From positions 3,846,935-3,910,934 of the forward strand of contig OZ038388.1 in the NCBI GenBank assembly GCA_964036045.1: 64,000 bases of DNA, given 5' to 3'. Below, in pieces: positions 1 to 11,618 of the stretch. The notes beneath the pieces are model-generated. The model was not told the DNA's origin and made no database searches. It saw only the letters and a program-made list of their open reading frames with translations. Each line of letters begins with the position of its first letter. Within the stretch, counting starts at the first letter, position 1. This DNA comes from Eutreptiella sp. 'Long Island Sound 2002'. Taxonomy: Eukaryota; Euglenozoa; Euglenophyceae; Eutreptiales; Eutreptiaceae. Position numbers and translations under genes: made by a program.

Positions 1-64
1 TGGGACCCCGGAGGCCTCTCCTCCGAAAATCAGTGGAATCCTAGAGAAAGCGAAGGCACATCGG

Positions 65-1429
65 GTGCCAAAGAAGGCTCCGGAAGAGCCAAGACCACTG
101 AGTTTCGTCACTCCCAACCCCTGGAGCGCCCTGCCAAGAGAAGTGTATGTGGGCAAGGAACGTGGCAAGAAAGAAGGAGCGACCACGGAGAGCCCCGTGG
201 ACGGGCAGGACCAGCCCAGGATCTACACCATCGGTGATCATACCCTCGAAGTCCTGATGCACCCGGATGTGCTAGAGTTGCATGCCGTGAGAGTCGTCCA
301 CACACCGCAGGGTGACAAGCGGCAGTTGCACTTGAAGGTGCGTGTACGGTGCGGACAAGAGTAGTTGGTGGTGGATGTTCTGGTGGATACGGGTGTCCAG
401 GTGAGCCTGGTCCGGAGAGGGTTGTTGTCGGAGGAATCCCTGCAGCCCAGCCATAGACCGGTACGCCTGAAGGTGGCCAATGGAGAGATTATGGGTGGTG
501 GTACCCATGAGGCCACTATCAGTATGGACTTCTGGGAGCATGAGCGCTTGAACCGCCCTGACTTGGCGAAGAGAAGCACTCTATCGGGGAACTTCTATGT
601 GGCCGACATTACAGATTGGGATATGATCATGGGGTACGACTTCATGGTGGGAAACGCCATTGGAGCCCTTCCCCATTGTGCAACGCTGGTCCGGGAGGAT
701 AATGAATGCCTTACATGGCTGTCCACGGACTATGCATGCGGATCATCCCAATGGAATGCTGAGGAAGAGGATCGGATCGTCCAAGCGGTGCAAGCTGTGG
801 GTGCCAAGTCCAGAGGAGACCGCGGAGTTCAGCTCACGGAGTATGGAATGGCGCCACAGGTGTATGCAAGGATGATTCAGACGCTGGGAGCCGAAGCGCC
901 CGAGACGGACGTCTTCGCTTCCCGGGATGCCCCACTTTTGAGGAAGTGTAGGAGGCATTGGCGTCGAGGAGACTCAGCCTGGCACAGGCATTGGGGTTTG
1001 AAGGAGTGGGGGCCCATGTATTGGCATGGCTCCGTGGAAAATACCAGACGTACGGTGGAGAACATCGCCGCGGATAGGGCGAAGGGGATTCTGGTCATAA
1101 CCGGCATAGGATCCACCCCATGTCCGCTGGAAGGTCTCAAATCGACGCTGGATTGCATCACCCTGAACAAGATGTCATTTGGGCCAGATGAAGATTTGTT
1201 CATCGACGCCAAGGGTTTATCAATGCCCTCCCCGGGTCAAGCGTGGTGTACCGAGGCTTTGCTGGTGGATGGGGCGCAAGCCCAGCCCACAGGTGATGAA
1301 GCATTCATCTGTAGGGTTCAGGCGGTGCCCATGCGGGTCATGTTTGAGCTAAGGAAGGGACGGATCAGCCAATGGACGGCATTGACGTCCTGTCCCACGC
1401 CGAGATCGACCACGTTGTCATCTACATGA
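65..1429 (+). pseudogene. Element 1 protease region, one UAG and a terminal frameshift
   Basis: Two open stretches, 65-364 and 365-1429, are in the same frame and separated only by a TAG at 362-364. The second begins with VVDVLVDTGVQVSLV, an aspartic protease active site (DTG codons 386-394). Element 3 reads straight through the same position, with Glu or Lys near the UAG. Downstream is the protease-to-RT linker, conserved with element 3 (for example the segment with CTEALLVDGAQAQPTGDEAF). The frame ends at a TGA at 1427-1429, while homologous coding resumes in another frame from about 1372, so a 1-nt indel lies nearby. The protease would normally release Gag and Pol products in the retrotransposon particle. 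Confidence 0.8.
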
Positions 1430-3183
1430 GGATGGGGATGCACGACCGGGTGGCAGCCAAGAAGGGGCGGGCCATGGTCACATCTCCGCATTGGTGGGAT
1501 GACAAGATGTTGGTCACCGGCAAGTACGAGAAGGATGAGTTCGTGGCGAGGGTCATGGATCACATCGCGGACCAATATGATGGTCCCGTTGGGTCGGACC
1601 CGCCGACGTGGGACTTTCCAAGAATGGGGGCCGGTAGCGACAAGAACTCGGCTGATGCCGCAAATTTCCGAAGATTCTCGGTGGGAAGCATGCCCCGCGA
1701 CGATGAAGACGGCATATCGGACGAGGAGAAGTCGGACTCGGACCCGGAAGAGGCCTATACCGCAGTGCGTCCGGTTGTATCGATACCAAAGCAAGCGGCT
1801 GAAGAGGCCCAGGAGAACCCGAAGGTCGCCGAGCTGAAGGAGAGGCTGATAAAGGCCTATCCGCGGCTATTCAGTGGCGTCGCCAACAGGAACCCTCCAG
1901 ATCGTGGGAGGTTTGGTACCACGAGGATCAAGCTGAAGCCGAACCCCAAGATCTATCGTCATCAGGAGTACCAACTTCAGGGCGATCGGGCCGAGGCCAT
2001 GACGAAGTTGTTGGCCGAGTTTATTGAGCGGGGCTGGATCGAACCCTCCGACAGTGAGTGGGCCAGCCCAGCCTTTATAGTGCCCAAGAAGGAGAAGGGC
2101 GAGTGGAGTTTGGTGGTTGATTACGGAGGTTTGAACGAGCAAACCGAGCACGACTCGTACTCGCTTCCTCTGATCAACACCATCCTCCAAAATCAACAAA
2201 AAAACCGGATCTTCACGGTGTTGGACCTGAAACACGGCTATCACCAGATGCCGCTACACCCGGACTCCAGGCCCTGCACAGCGATGTCGACGCCGCTGGG
2301 GCCCATGCAGTGGAAAGTGGTGCCTATGGGCGCCTTGAATGGCAACGCCGCTTTCCAGTGCATGATGGAGGACCTACTCGGTCCTGTCCGGGACTGTGCC
2401 GACCCCTTTGTGGATGACATCATCATCGGGTCCGGCACGGAGGACATGACTGAGGACGAGCTCATCGAAGCGCATGAGAAGGATCTGCGCCGACTGCTCA
2501 GCGAGTTGGACAAGCACAACATGGTGTGCAAGCCCAGCAAGGCCTCACTCTTCGTGAAGGAAGTGGAGTTCGCGGGTCACGTGGTTGGTCACGGGCAACG
2601 CCGTCCCATACCTGGGAAGCTGGCGTCCCTGCACCACTTGGAGAAGCCCCAGACCATCAGCGAACTCCAATGCTTCATGGGGTTCTGTAATTACTATTTG
2701 AGCTATGTCCGGATGTGTGCAGAACTGTCGGGGCCGCTGCACAAGATGCTGCAGGTGGGCAAGTTCGATGGCCGGAAGGGGAGCAAGAAGAAGCTTGCCT
2801 GGACCCCTGAGGCCGAAGATGCCTTCAGCCGCCTGAAGGAGCGACTCCTGGGGCAGCTGGGGCTATTCCTGGTGGACCCCAACAAGGGATTCCTGCTACG
2901 GACGGACGCCTCGGACTATGCTGTAGGGGCAGTCCTCGAGCAGGTCCGGGACGACGGGTTGCACGTACCCGTGGCGTTTTGGAGCCGGATCCTGGCCGAG
3001 GGCCAACGTCGAACCTGGACCGCGAGGGAGAAGGAGACGTACGCCATTGTTTGTGCGCTCAGGAAGTGGTCTGGCCACATCGGATTACAACCGGTGGTGG
3101 TTTGTACGGACCATCAGTCCTTACAGAGCTGGCACAAGGAGCACATCGACACCCCCTCGAGACCGGCGGCAAGGAGGGCATGA
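1372..3183 (+). pseudogene. Element 1 reverse transcriptase and RNase H (N-terminal part)
   Basis: This 603-codon stretch holds a full Ty3-type reverse transcriptase: the fingers motif ASPAFIVPKKEKGEWSLVVD, then LDLKHGYHQMPL and the catalytic FVDD at residues 346-349. The RNase H domain follows, with LRTDASDYAVGAVLEQ carrying the first catalytic Asp, and TDHQSLQSW. The frame terminates at a TGA at 3181-3183 shortly after the residues that in element 3 continue into the RNase H/integrase connection. Homology resumes in the 2979-5042 frame, so an indel around 3170-3190 broke the polyprotein. RT copies the element RNA into DNA inside the particle; RNase H removes the RNA strand. Confidence 0.88.
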
Positions 3184-5042
3184 GAAGTTCGCCAAGTTCG
3201 ACCTCAGCGTCGTATACGTCCCGGGAAAAGGCCAACACTGTGGCGGATGGCCTCAGTCAATCGGCCTATCCCGCGGGCAAGGCATGGATGGACATATCCA
3301 GCCATGGGGACGCCGAGGAGACCGAGGAGGCCAAGCGCATCATCGAGATAGAGAAGGCCATGGAGCAAGAGGGGGTCAAGTGCTTTGTGGTGATGGCAAA
3401 CCGTACAGACCTGGCCAAGTTCCGGGGCGCCCGACTCAAAGCTATTCGAGAGGAAACCCTCGAGCAATGGATGGTGGCCCCCGTAGAGCTAGTCAGGTCG
3501 GTGCTAACAGAGGACTGGTCGGATGACTATGCGGCATCCGACCACTGGAGCAGGTACTGGAATGCCGTGAGCGCCCCGTCGGACGACGAATGGCCTGAGG
3601 GCTTGACCGAGGATGGGGATAAACTATTCCTCAAGGACAGGTCATTTGTCCCTGAGAACGGAATGGAGGAGCTCATTGACCACTGGCATAACGCCCAGCT
3701 CATGCATCGTGGTCGGGACAAGATGCAGCAGGACCTTGAGTGGCGCTTCAAGTTCCCACCGGGGTACTACGCCATCCTGGACAAGTACTGCAGCGACTGC
3801 GCCGTGTGTCGGGCCACGAAGAGCCCCAACCACTCCACGGCTGGCAACCCGGTGTACACGGCTATACCGGAGGCCCCTATGCGGTCCGTGGCCATGGATG
3901 TATTCGCCATGCCTGAGGTCACCGCCGAAGGAGAGACCTACGACTGTGTCATCCTGGCTGTGAATAGGCACAGCGGGTATATCGTGGCGGTCCCTGGCAA
4001 GAAGTCCAAGAAGAAGGACAAGAAGGACAAGCATGGAGTGGGGCTGCAGGCCAAGACCGTTGCCAACGCCATGATCAGGCATTGGCTGACGGTTTTTGAC
4101 GTCCCAGCTGTCATCTGCAGCGATCGGGGCAGTCAATTTGTCGGGACGTGGTTCAAGACGATGTGCAAGCACATGGGGATTTGGCACGCCAAGACCGTGG
4201 CGTACCACAGCCGGTCAAATGGCCGGGCTGAGGTGGCCGGGCGGCAGATGTTTGAAAGGTTCCGCCAGCTGCACATTGACGAACCGGGCCGGAATCGTTA
4301 TAATTCGCTGTGGAGAGTACTCCAGGCGTACCACGACCTTCCGGGGCCCACTGGACTTTCGCCCCATCGCATCCTGTTCCTACGGGATCGAGTGTCACGC
4401 ACTCTCCCGTGGTTGAACCATGGCAAAGTGGCCCGGGATGCGAGTGCCATGATGGCTGAGGCGGACGACACGGCAGCCAAGGTGTGCAAAGCACTTCAGG
4501 ACGAGAATGAGAAGAGGGCCAAGTACTTCAAGCAGGGAAAAGTCCAGAAATATGCTCTCAGAGACACCGTATGGGTGGAGCGGCACCACAAGGATGTCCT
4601 GTCGAGGCATCGGCAGGCGTCTTGGTATGTGCCGGGGGTAAGCGTGCGGAAGGTTGGGCAGGATGTGTATGCGGTTCGTGTGGGGGATAACAAGATCCTT
4701 GACCGCGACCATACCCAGCTTCGCCCCCGAGCACCAGACCCCAGCGGACGTCCCGTCACCTTCGAGTTCACAGCCGGAGATCTGGACTCTGATGACGAGG
4801 AAGAGGACGACGACTTTGCGGCCGAGAAGATCCTGATGTACAAGCCAGACCTGGGGACGCCTGGGGGGAGGCTATATAAGGTCCGTTGGAAGGGATTTGC
4901 CGCATCCAGGGATTCGTGGGAGCCTCCGAGCAGTTTCGTGCCGAGGTACACCACGATCTGGATGGACTATCTAAGGAAAAAGAACATTTCCTTGGATGTC
5001 AAGGACGATTTGGTCCATTTGGTGGCTGCAGCAGCGCCGTGA
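2979..5042 (+). pseudogene. Element 1 integrase and chromodomain
   Basis: Coding homology is genuine from about 3190. It covers the end of the RNase H region (NTVADGLSQSAYPAGKAW), an HHCC zinc-binding segment (HWHNAQLMHRG ... CSDCAVC), and the integrase core. The catalytic triad is visible: Asp307 (AMDVFAMP), Asp382 (ICSDRG) and Glu418 (NGRAEVAGR). The last two are separated by exactly 35 residues, so it is a DD35E integrase. The C-terminus has a chromodomain (AAEKILMYKPDL ... YKVRWKGF ... SWEPPSSFVP), which in chromoviruses directs integration to marked chromatin. The stop is TGA at 5040-5042. The domain set is intact, but the upstream frameshifts prevent its translation as part of one polyprotein. 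Confidence 0.88.
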
Positions 5043-5423
5043 TGGATCCACCTTGGCTTTTTTGTTTGTTTTTGTGCTTGGAAGACGGGTGAGGGTGTTC
5101 ATCCGGGGCTTTTTGGGCCTTGATTGGCCATATACCCCCTTCACTCGGTCTCCACATATATATTTCATTGTGGTATACGTATTTAGATCGATCGCGACGT
5201 TTCTCTATCTTTGATCCCCTGGGTCGATGTTGTAGATCAAGAGGAGACCGGATATGGCGGGGGGCACCAATCGTGTGTGTCCTCACCCCTCACTTGGGGC
5301 ATGGGGGACGCCTACGCCGAATGTGGGGCCTCCATGTGTCCTTGGGACATGGGGGGGGGTTGGAGCCGATTGGGGTCCTCCCGTCCTCTCTTCAATGACT
5401 TCCGAGCGGATACAATGCTCTGA
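5043..5423 (+). other. Element 1 3' untranslated segment
   Basis: This is noncoding sequence between the integrase stop and the polypurine tract. It contains G-rich runs, including nine or ten consecutive G at about 5350. I see no gene. Confidence 0.5.
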
Positions 5424-5432
5424 GAAGGGGGG
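5424..5432 (+). other. Polypurine tract of element 1
   Basis: The purine run GAAGGGGGG lies directly before TGAAGCCGG. Element 3 has the same arrangement (AAGGAGGGGGG then TGAAGCGG), which fixes the start of the 3' LTR and gives the usual plus-strand primer site. Confidence 0.75.
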
Positions 5433-7411
5433 TGAAGCCGGTTCGGACCCCCGTGGCCATCTTTGGGTCACTTGGGGTGTGTATCTATGGGCCGGCAAGC
5501 CGCCATTGGCTGATATCATACTCTCCCATCCACCTGACCTAACCCGATGTGATAGTGTGATAGGCTTGGCCATTCCACCTATGAGCGGCCACATTCAATA
5601 CCGAGGCGCCGCCGGCTGAGATTTATATATCGGAATATCAGGAATCAACAGGGTTTTTGTATCATAATGTTTCCGTAATTTTTCAGCTATCCGTTCTGAT
5701 TGTCAATGTATCGGCGACTGTCAGTTGGCTCGCGATTTTGCAGTAACCGATTGGTTAACTGTTATTTCCAGATATTTTAGCGGAAACCCCGATGAAGGGT
5801 TAAATTTCATCAGAAAAGGGTTCGTTGCTTCCGCAATTTTCATGTTATACACTCGCAAAATTAATCCGATTTTTTCAGACATTCACAATCGGATTTTCAA
5901 TTTCGAGGTCGCCGCACTGGATATGATGAATTTCGAGTGGTCCTACATTTTTCCCCGATCACCAATCAACCTTCCTTTTGTTGTCTCCTTCATTTTTCTT
6001 GGAGATATAGGCGAAACAAAATTGATTCGTCAGGCCACTTTGAAGAATCATATCTGCGGCTCACCGCGAGGAATTTCAATTTTGAGATAGGGGCTGGAAT
6101 CGCCTTGGTCTCAACTTAATTTAGGAAGCGTCAAACCTCTTTGATTTCTACATATGCCCGGTGTAGCAAGGGATAATGGTCAAGAGGGTAGAAAGTGATA
6201 TATAACTCTTGGACCATGCAACCAAATATTTTAATGCGACTTTCGAGTGTACCGCATGAGTGTTGGTGTTGCATAGAAACTTTTCTTGGGTTCCTACATA
6301 TTTTTAACGTGAAGTTATGTCCATGGAGGGGCATGGCATACCATGGTGGGAGCCACTTTTTGAGGGTATGTGTTATATGCATGGTATGTGCTTCGCTATG
6401 CTCACGCCCATGCTATATATCTCCGTTTGTAGGAAGATATGTGGAGTCATACGTGGCAACGGCTTCGCCCATGTCCCAATGGTGAGCTCCATAGCGCTAG
6501 ACTAAGTCTACCGCTGATATAGTGCATCTGGGAAGGCTTACGGAGCGACCCACAAGCGCCACTATCAATTTTCCCATTCTCATGGTGCGTGTTGGGAGGA
6601 GGTTTGAAGGTGTTTCTATGCGTCCATGTGGGGATCCAAGTGGAAGGATTGTTCGCAAATGGTCCCAAGCAATTCTGTTTTGAACCATATGTTGATACCA
6701 TGGGTGAGCGAAGTTATATACCATTGTGATTACTTTAAATTTGGCTTTATTTGCATGTTTTTGACCTCATTTCATGCTCATTTTTGTATGTTATGTGCTT
6801 AACTGGTTGGCTAACAGTAAAGTGCCTAGAGATCCGTGAACTATGGTATGTTGCTTATATGTTGGCATATGCTTCGGTGTTGCACCTCACCATATGCCGG
6901 ATCACGTGGTCACTTTGGCGTGGCACACGAGGCCTCACAAAATTAGGTCTCAAATTCGTGAGTTGACTTGTGAAGCATGGTATGTATATATCCGGAGCGG
7001 TTTGGGAGCCAATGTTGGGATATTCTTGGGCATCGACCTTTGGTCTATATTACCCTTGTATATTACTTTCCGGTTTGACATATACAGGGAGCATTTGAAT
7101 ACTTGCCGTATGCATTTTTGAGTATATAATGGACTTTTGGGCACTATGGTGGGATTTGCCTGATTTTGCTATGTTGTGAGGTCATCTTCATGGGGCGATT
7201 CTCCAAGCCCAATCGACTCCAAGTCCACCCAAAGATATGTCAGGGTAGGGCATGGTCGCGAGTGCCACTCTAGGCCATGACACGCCACCTCCCCTATTGG
7301 GCTATGATTTAGAGGCTTGGGAGGAAACACATTTTTGGGGTTTGTGTCGTGACTATTGACACATGGCATTTGGCCATCTAATTTGACTGGGTTCAGGGCA
7401 TCATGTTGGCG
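5433..7411 (+). repeat. 3' LTR of element 1 (right end uncertain)
   Basis: The repeat begins TGAAGCCGG and shares long recognisable blocks, in the same order, with the element 3 LTR read on the minus strand. Examples are the ATCAGGAATCAACAGGGTTTT block near 5640, the block ending in a Thr-Lys-Leu-Ile-Arg reading near 6010-6050, and the AGTGTTGGTGTTGCATAG block near 6260. No second copy is in the window because the 5' LTR lies outside. The end is set by the start of repeat B and could be earlier. A 121-codon frame (5725-6090) inside it aligns at protein level with a 216-codon frame in the element 3 LTRs, but nothing shows it is translated. Confidence 0.75.
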
Positions 7412-7417
7412 AGTCAA

Positions 7418-8204
7418 AGTAAGAAAAAGTGCTTTTCCAATGCTTTGAGGTATACTCTAGTTGTATGGGAGATGCACTGAGCACACAGGCATTTCTTTCT
7501 TAGTATTGGCCCAACCAAAAGTGGTGATAACACATTTTGACCTATGTGACCAAACACCCAATCAGGATATGGAGTGGACCCCTTAATCCCTTATCAATGT
7601 GAGGCAATTCATCTTTTCCTGAGTCGACTGAGAACTGACATATCCAGGGCAGGGCCTATGAATTTATCTATGTTTTCTCATGAATTCTTAGCTGTCCTAG
7701 TGGTATGCACCCTAGGGGGCTGGGCACCTCTTTTTGAGAGGTCCTGGGTTCAATTCCCGGTCAGCCTAGCTAAGTAGGAAGATCCCATGTGACATGGCAG
7801 TGACCTCATCGCCACATGCCCTGCCACCTCAGCACATATGGGACCCAAAACAAAGAGTGCACATCTCCTGAGATGGCACTATGGACATGGAGTGACCATG
7901 GGGCAGTTTTGTAACTCTTTTTCCAAAGCATTTCAGCTATCTTTGTGAATATGCAATCAGATGTGCCTTGAGTTGCAGTTTCTGTGAATACTCTTTCATC
8001 TTTCACTGTTTACACTGCAGCCCTTCATGCTTTGATCCTGATTCTCTTCTACTTGCTTATCTCTGGCTTGGGCTATCCTTGATTGGTTGTATTTCATCAA
8101 ACAAAACATTTTCCTCATCAAAAACAAGCAGCAGGAAACCCTACACCAGCAGCAAGCAGCAGGAGAGGCACAAACACAGTGTTGAAATCACTATAAAACT
8201 TTCT
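7418..8204 (+). repeat. Dispersed repeat B, copy 1, with tRNA-like core
   Basis: This segment is nearly identical to 20412-21198 (+) and to 38427-39219 (-). All three start with AGTAAGAAAAAGTGC or a variant and end with a form of CTATAAAACTTTCT. This copy lacks the A segment that precedes B in the other two. It contains a pol III-type internal promoter, annotated separately, which suggests a SINE-like, non-autonomous origin, although 0.79 kb is long for a SINE and the tRNA-like part is internal. The open frames here (for example 7806-8006 on the minus strand) are not convincing genes. Confidence 0.85.
7691..7765 (+). other. tRNA-like sequence in repeat B
   Basis: It has a perfect B box, GGTTCAATTCC, inside a five-pair T stem (CTGGG/CCCGG), an A-box-like TAGTGGTATGC, and GCTG/CAGC complementarity at the two ends. 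Between them, ACCTC-TTTTT-GAGAGGT could fold as a long variable arm. An AGGGG-CTGGGCA-CCTCT anticodon-like hairpin (GGG, Pro-like) is possible, but it competes with that arm and with the acceptor pairing. I read it as a tRNA-derived promoter in a repeat, not a working tRNA gene. The copies at about 20691-20766 (+) and 38870-38940 (-) carry changes, including TTCCATTCC in the latter. Confidence 0.6.
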
Positions 8205-8304
8205 GGTAGCAAGAGGCAGACTGTCTCTGCGTACCGGCAGCAACCCCGTGCCGTACAACCAGTGCGCCGAGATCAGTCATATATAAGCAGAAGGGCGAAC
8301 GAAG

Positions 8305-9720
8305 ATGGACACAAAGAAAGAGGACACCGACGTGAAGACAGCGCCTGAGGCACCAGCAATGCCAGCACCTGGTGAACCTGGACCTGGACCTAGTGCTGTA
8401 CCTTCGGAGCCCTTACATGGGCCAGTGGACGTGGCGGAGGATTCGTTGGAAGGACTCCGGTCGGCCTTCCGGGCCCTCTCAGTCGAGGAGGTGGTCACTC
8501 ATCCTGTGAAGAGGAAGAGAGAGAGCGAGAAGGATGCTGGAGAAAGCATAGCAGACGAAGGAGAAGACCAAGGGCAAGACCTGACAAATGATCCTACCTT
8601 CGAAGGCGCACCAAGCGCTTCTGGCCTCCACGCATCACCCTCTCCTATAACCACCACACTCCCAATTTCAGACCCAGCCGCTGCAACATCCACACCCATA
8701 ACCAACTCACCTATGGCAGAGGGCACAGGCTTTACTTGTATGCCTACCTACTCTGCCTATGGTTTGGGCCCACCTACCACTGCCTTTCCTGAGGCAACTA
8801 CTGCCAGTGAGCCGGTGACCTCCAGTTCTGCGCCGCGATGGTGTGGCTGACTATCACCATCCTCTACCCGCTACGGGAATCTATGTGGATGTTCCTGGGT
8901 ATGCAACCTTGAGTGGGTTGAGGAGAGGACCTGAGTCTCTTGGAGGCAGGAGTAGAGGATCGGGGAGATCCTCCAACAGGTCCCTGACGCGGTCGGAGAT
9001 CAACGAGGTGCTCCGAGGAGCCACCTCTAAAATTGTTGGCGACCTCACTCAAGAGATTCGAGAGAAACTGGAGCCCCTGATGATACCGCCCCAAGCGTCA
9101 CCTACCACGGTGGAAGTGTCACCACATCGAGTACAGGCCAACCACCTGGTGGCAGGCCTGACAAATACCCTGTGGAGCCTGAGGAGCCGACCGATGCTGA
9201 CCCCTGCAGCGATACCGAGAAGGCCTTTCGTACCGAGAACGGCCCAGCCGCCCTACAGCCACGTGACGAATTCTACGAGAGCCGAGGTGGACTGGCTGGG
9301 GCTGACAGCCTTGAGGGCAATGGTTGTCGTGGAGCCCTATGGCTCTAGTGATCTAGGCGGAGACCCCTCCAATGATGAGCCGCCGTCGATGACTTCTGCT
9401 TCGCCCTTGGAGGACGACGACCCGGAGGACCCCGAGAACCCAAGTGGGAAGAAGAAGAAGAAGAAGAGGAAGACCCGACGCCCTGAGGTACGCAGGTCTC
9501 AGGAGGCTAAGGCTATTGCCACCTCCAAGATCGTGGTGAACCTGCCTGAGTTCACAGGCAAGGACCTCAGCGAGTTCGCTGAGAATTTTGGCCGGTTTCT
9601 CCGATTGACCAGCCAAACCCACGCTAGTGGACGGGTCAAGTGCGATCTGCTCCTGCAGTGCTGCAAGACCAAGTACCTGGAGAAGCAGGTCAGACAGATC
9701 GTGACTAACTCCGCCACTTT
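8305..9720 (+). pseudogene. Element 2 Gag-like N-terminal region
   Basis: The ATG at 8305 opens a 181-codon Ala/Pro/Glu-rich frame ending at TGA 8848-8850. The sense continues one frame over (8843-9880), which has a basic stretch (GKKKKKKRKTRRPEVRRSQE) and then a capsid-like helical region starting VVNLPEFTGKDLSEFAENFGRF. A second frame change occurs near 9720, where the capsid sense moves to the 9727 frame. Retrotransposon Gag forms the particle around the RNA. The two frame changes look like ordinary indel decay; a programmed shift is not excluded but has no obvious slippery site. Confidence 0.75.
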
Positions 9721-9726
9721 GCCAAT

Positions 9727-10800
9727 GTGTTGGTTGCCTTGGAGAGGCAGTACCCGACCTATGAAACCGACCTCTCCATCAGGGCCGAGATCCAGACCCT
9801 GCCCGTGCTGCCCAACAACCCCAAACCTGGCAGGGTCTCTGAGCTGTTGGCTGACCTGGACCACTGGGCTGGACGATTGACGCCCGGTTCCTACAGCAGC
9901 GACAACCTGCTGTTCTGGTTGGTGGCTAAGCTCCCTCGAGAGCTGTGGGACGAGTGCCGTTCAACGGCAGAGCGCAAGGCTAGATCCCTCCGCTACCGGG
10001 ATCTGTGTGTACTACTCCTGGAGCTGGCGCTGGAGAAAGAAAGCGACCAGCATCTGAACAACTACCGTCCAGGAGGTGGAGGCTCTAGAGGACATGGCAA
10101 AGGGTACCAAGGATCCAGACCTGGGCAGGGGACTACCCTCAAACACGCCCACGCCCGTATCATGGAAAACGTCAAGGAGCTCTTCTGGTGTGATGCCAGA
10201 GACGAGCAGGGCCACCTGCAGCACGCCCCTGACTGCGAGCAGCAAGACTGCTTCGTAGTCCAGGGGAAGCAGCAGGAGAAGAACACCGGCGCCAAGGCAA
10301 AGCTGCCGGATCACTACAGGTGCACCATCACGTGTGCCTTCTGTGGGAAGAGGAAGCACTACGAGGATGAGTGCTACCATAAGCAGCGCCTATCGGCGAA
10401 GCTTAAGGGTGAAGCTCCTGGCAAAGGCTCTGGCAAAGGTGGAGGCAAATGCAAAGGCAACGACTCCGGCAAGGGCAAGTCGAAAGGACGTGGATAAGGG
10501 CAAGGCAAGAGTCAAGGTGGACGAGGAGGAGGTGCTAACCGCCAGCCAGACAAGGACAACAAGAACACCGACAAGAACGGAGGCAACCCCAACCCTAATC
10601 CAGGGGGGAACTCCGAGCCCTCCGGAGGGCAGTCTGGTCCTACCACACGCTCACAGACGCAGGCCCAGAAAGAACAAGGGGCCAAGCGGGAGCACGAAGG
10701 TGGTGATGACGGCAACGCTAAGAAGAGAAGCCGTTTCGTGAGGATGGCCCGCAAGCTGCGGAACAAGGGGTTCGAGGTGACCTGTCCCGCGGAGTTCTGA
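9727..10800 (+). pseudogene. Element 2 Gag C-terminal region with CCHC zinc knuckle and in-frame UAA
   Basis: The capsid-like region continues (VALERQYPTYETDLS ... LLFWLVAKLPRELWDECR). A canonical CX2CX4HX4C zinc knuckle follows, TCAFCGKRKHYEDECYHK, with its Cys/His residues at 203-216, then a Gly/Lys-rich RNA-binding tail. TAA at 10495-10497 interrupts the tail, but the same frame continues with the same composition (GQGKSQGGRGGGANRQ...) to TGA CGG at 10798-10803. CAA to TAA in a Gln-rich tail is the simple explanation. The zinc knuckle would bind element RNA for packaging. Confidence 0.82.
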
Positions 10801-11581
10801 CGGGGACGCTCCGGTGGCACCCAAGACCTGGTGTTTTGGGTACGTATCTGACTAGGGGGACGTGAATACCTGAGGGTATTGGATACTGGCGCCACCATAT
10901 CTATAGTGGCCAAGAAAATTTTACCTTGTGGGAGCCTGAAGAACACCATGACCACCGCGGCTATACGAATGGGGGATGGACATGTGGTGCACAGCTGCGG
11001 GGACTGTGAAGTGGAGGTACCTATGGGCTCCCGGACTATCGCCCATCAGTTCTATCTGATGGACACTGAGGCCTTCGACTTTGTATCGGGGACTGAATTC
11101 TTCGTGCAGCACTCCCAGATACAATCCCTGACGCTGGACGGCAGTGGCAGAGAGTCTGTGCCACTGGAGCAGTCGGAACATACCTCGAGTTACCTGAGGC
11201 TATCGAAGGAGGAGCCCTCCAACATGATGGCGGCCTCCAAAACTGAGGAGTACCAACTATTCGGGGAAGTCCTAGACCAAGGTCTGAAGGAGTTGGGTTA
11301 CTCTAGAGAAGACCTGAGTGTGGAGTTGTTCGCCAGCGACAAGCAGCATGTACTGGACCTTTACTGCAGCAAGGGGAAGAACTGCAGCTACAAATTTGCC
11401 TGCCCCTCTTTCGGGATGGCCTACGGGAACCCCAGGTTCAGTGAACCGGGGAGGGTCCTGACCAAGGTGGCCTTGGAACGTTCCCGTATGGTCCTGTGTT
11501 CCCCCGATTGGGGAGCCCATGGGGGCAACGAGTACTGGCGAAACCTCCTGGACAGGCTGACTATCAGCTCTGTTCGGTTAC
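10801..11581 (+). pseudogene. Element 2 protease, downstream of two UGA codons
   Basis: The frame of the Gag tail continues after TGA (10798-10800) for 16 codons, meets a second TGA followed by CTA GGG (10849-10851), and then enters YLRVLDTGATISIVAKK, an aspartic protease active site with D at about 10882. The protease and linker run to 11581, where sequence of a different origin is inserted. The last 315 bp (11267-11581) are duplicated at 13736-14050. UGA-CGG and UGA-CUA are both known leaky-stop contexts in plant and animal viruses. Whether they work here is unknown, and the surrounding copy is defective. Confidence 0.75.
11267..11581 (+). repeat. 315-bp duplicated segment, left copy
   Basis: It matches 13736-14050 at a constant offset of 2,469 with roughly ten substitutions. 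The segment is element 2 coding sequence between protease and RT. It brackets the 2,154-bp insertion. Confidence 0.9.
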
Positions 11582-11618
11582 TTTCTGAGTGTCTATTTTT
11601 TTCGATTTTTTATTACCC

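Larger units (their letters stand above)
1..7411 (+). mobile_element. Ty3/gypsy chromodomain retrotransposon (element 1), decayed, 5' end outside window
   Basis: The + strand carries, in order, a protease, reverse transcriptase/RNase H, integrase and chromodomain, then a purine tract and a long 3' LTR. The element is a relative of element 3 on the minus strand at 42243-59503: the proteins align throughout, the LTRs begin with the same TGAAGC sequence after a G-rich tract, and LTR interiors share recognisable blocks. Coding is broken by an in-frame UAG at 362-364 and by frame changes near 1372-1429 and 3170-3190, so this copy is dead. The 5' LTR and Gag lie left of the window. The right end is not sharply defined, because repeat B begins at 7418 and may have truncated the LTR. 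Order and chromodomain are seen; the lack of activity is inferred. Confidence 0.9.

Noticed and set aside
7691-7765. Functional tRNA gene
   Set aside because: It is inside a dispersed repeat, the acceptor and anticodon pairings compete, and a second copy has a damaged B box.
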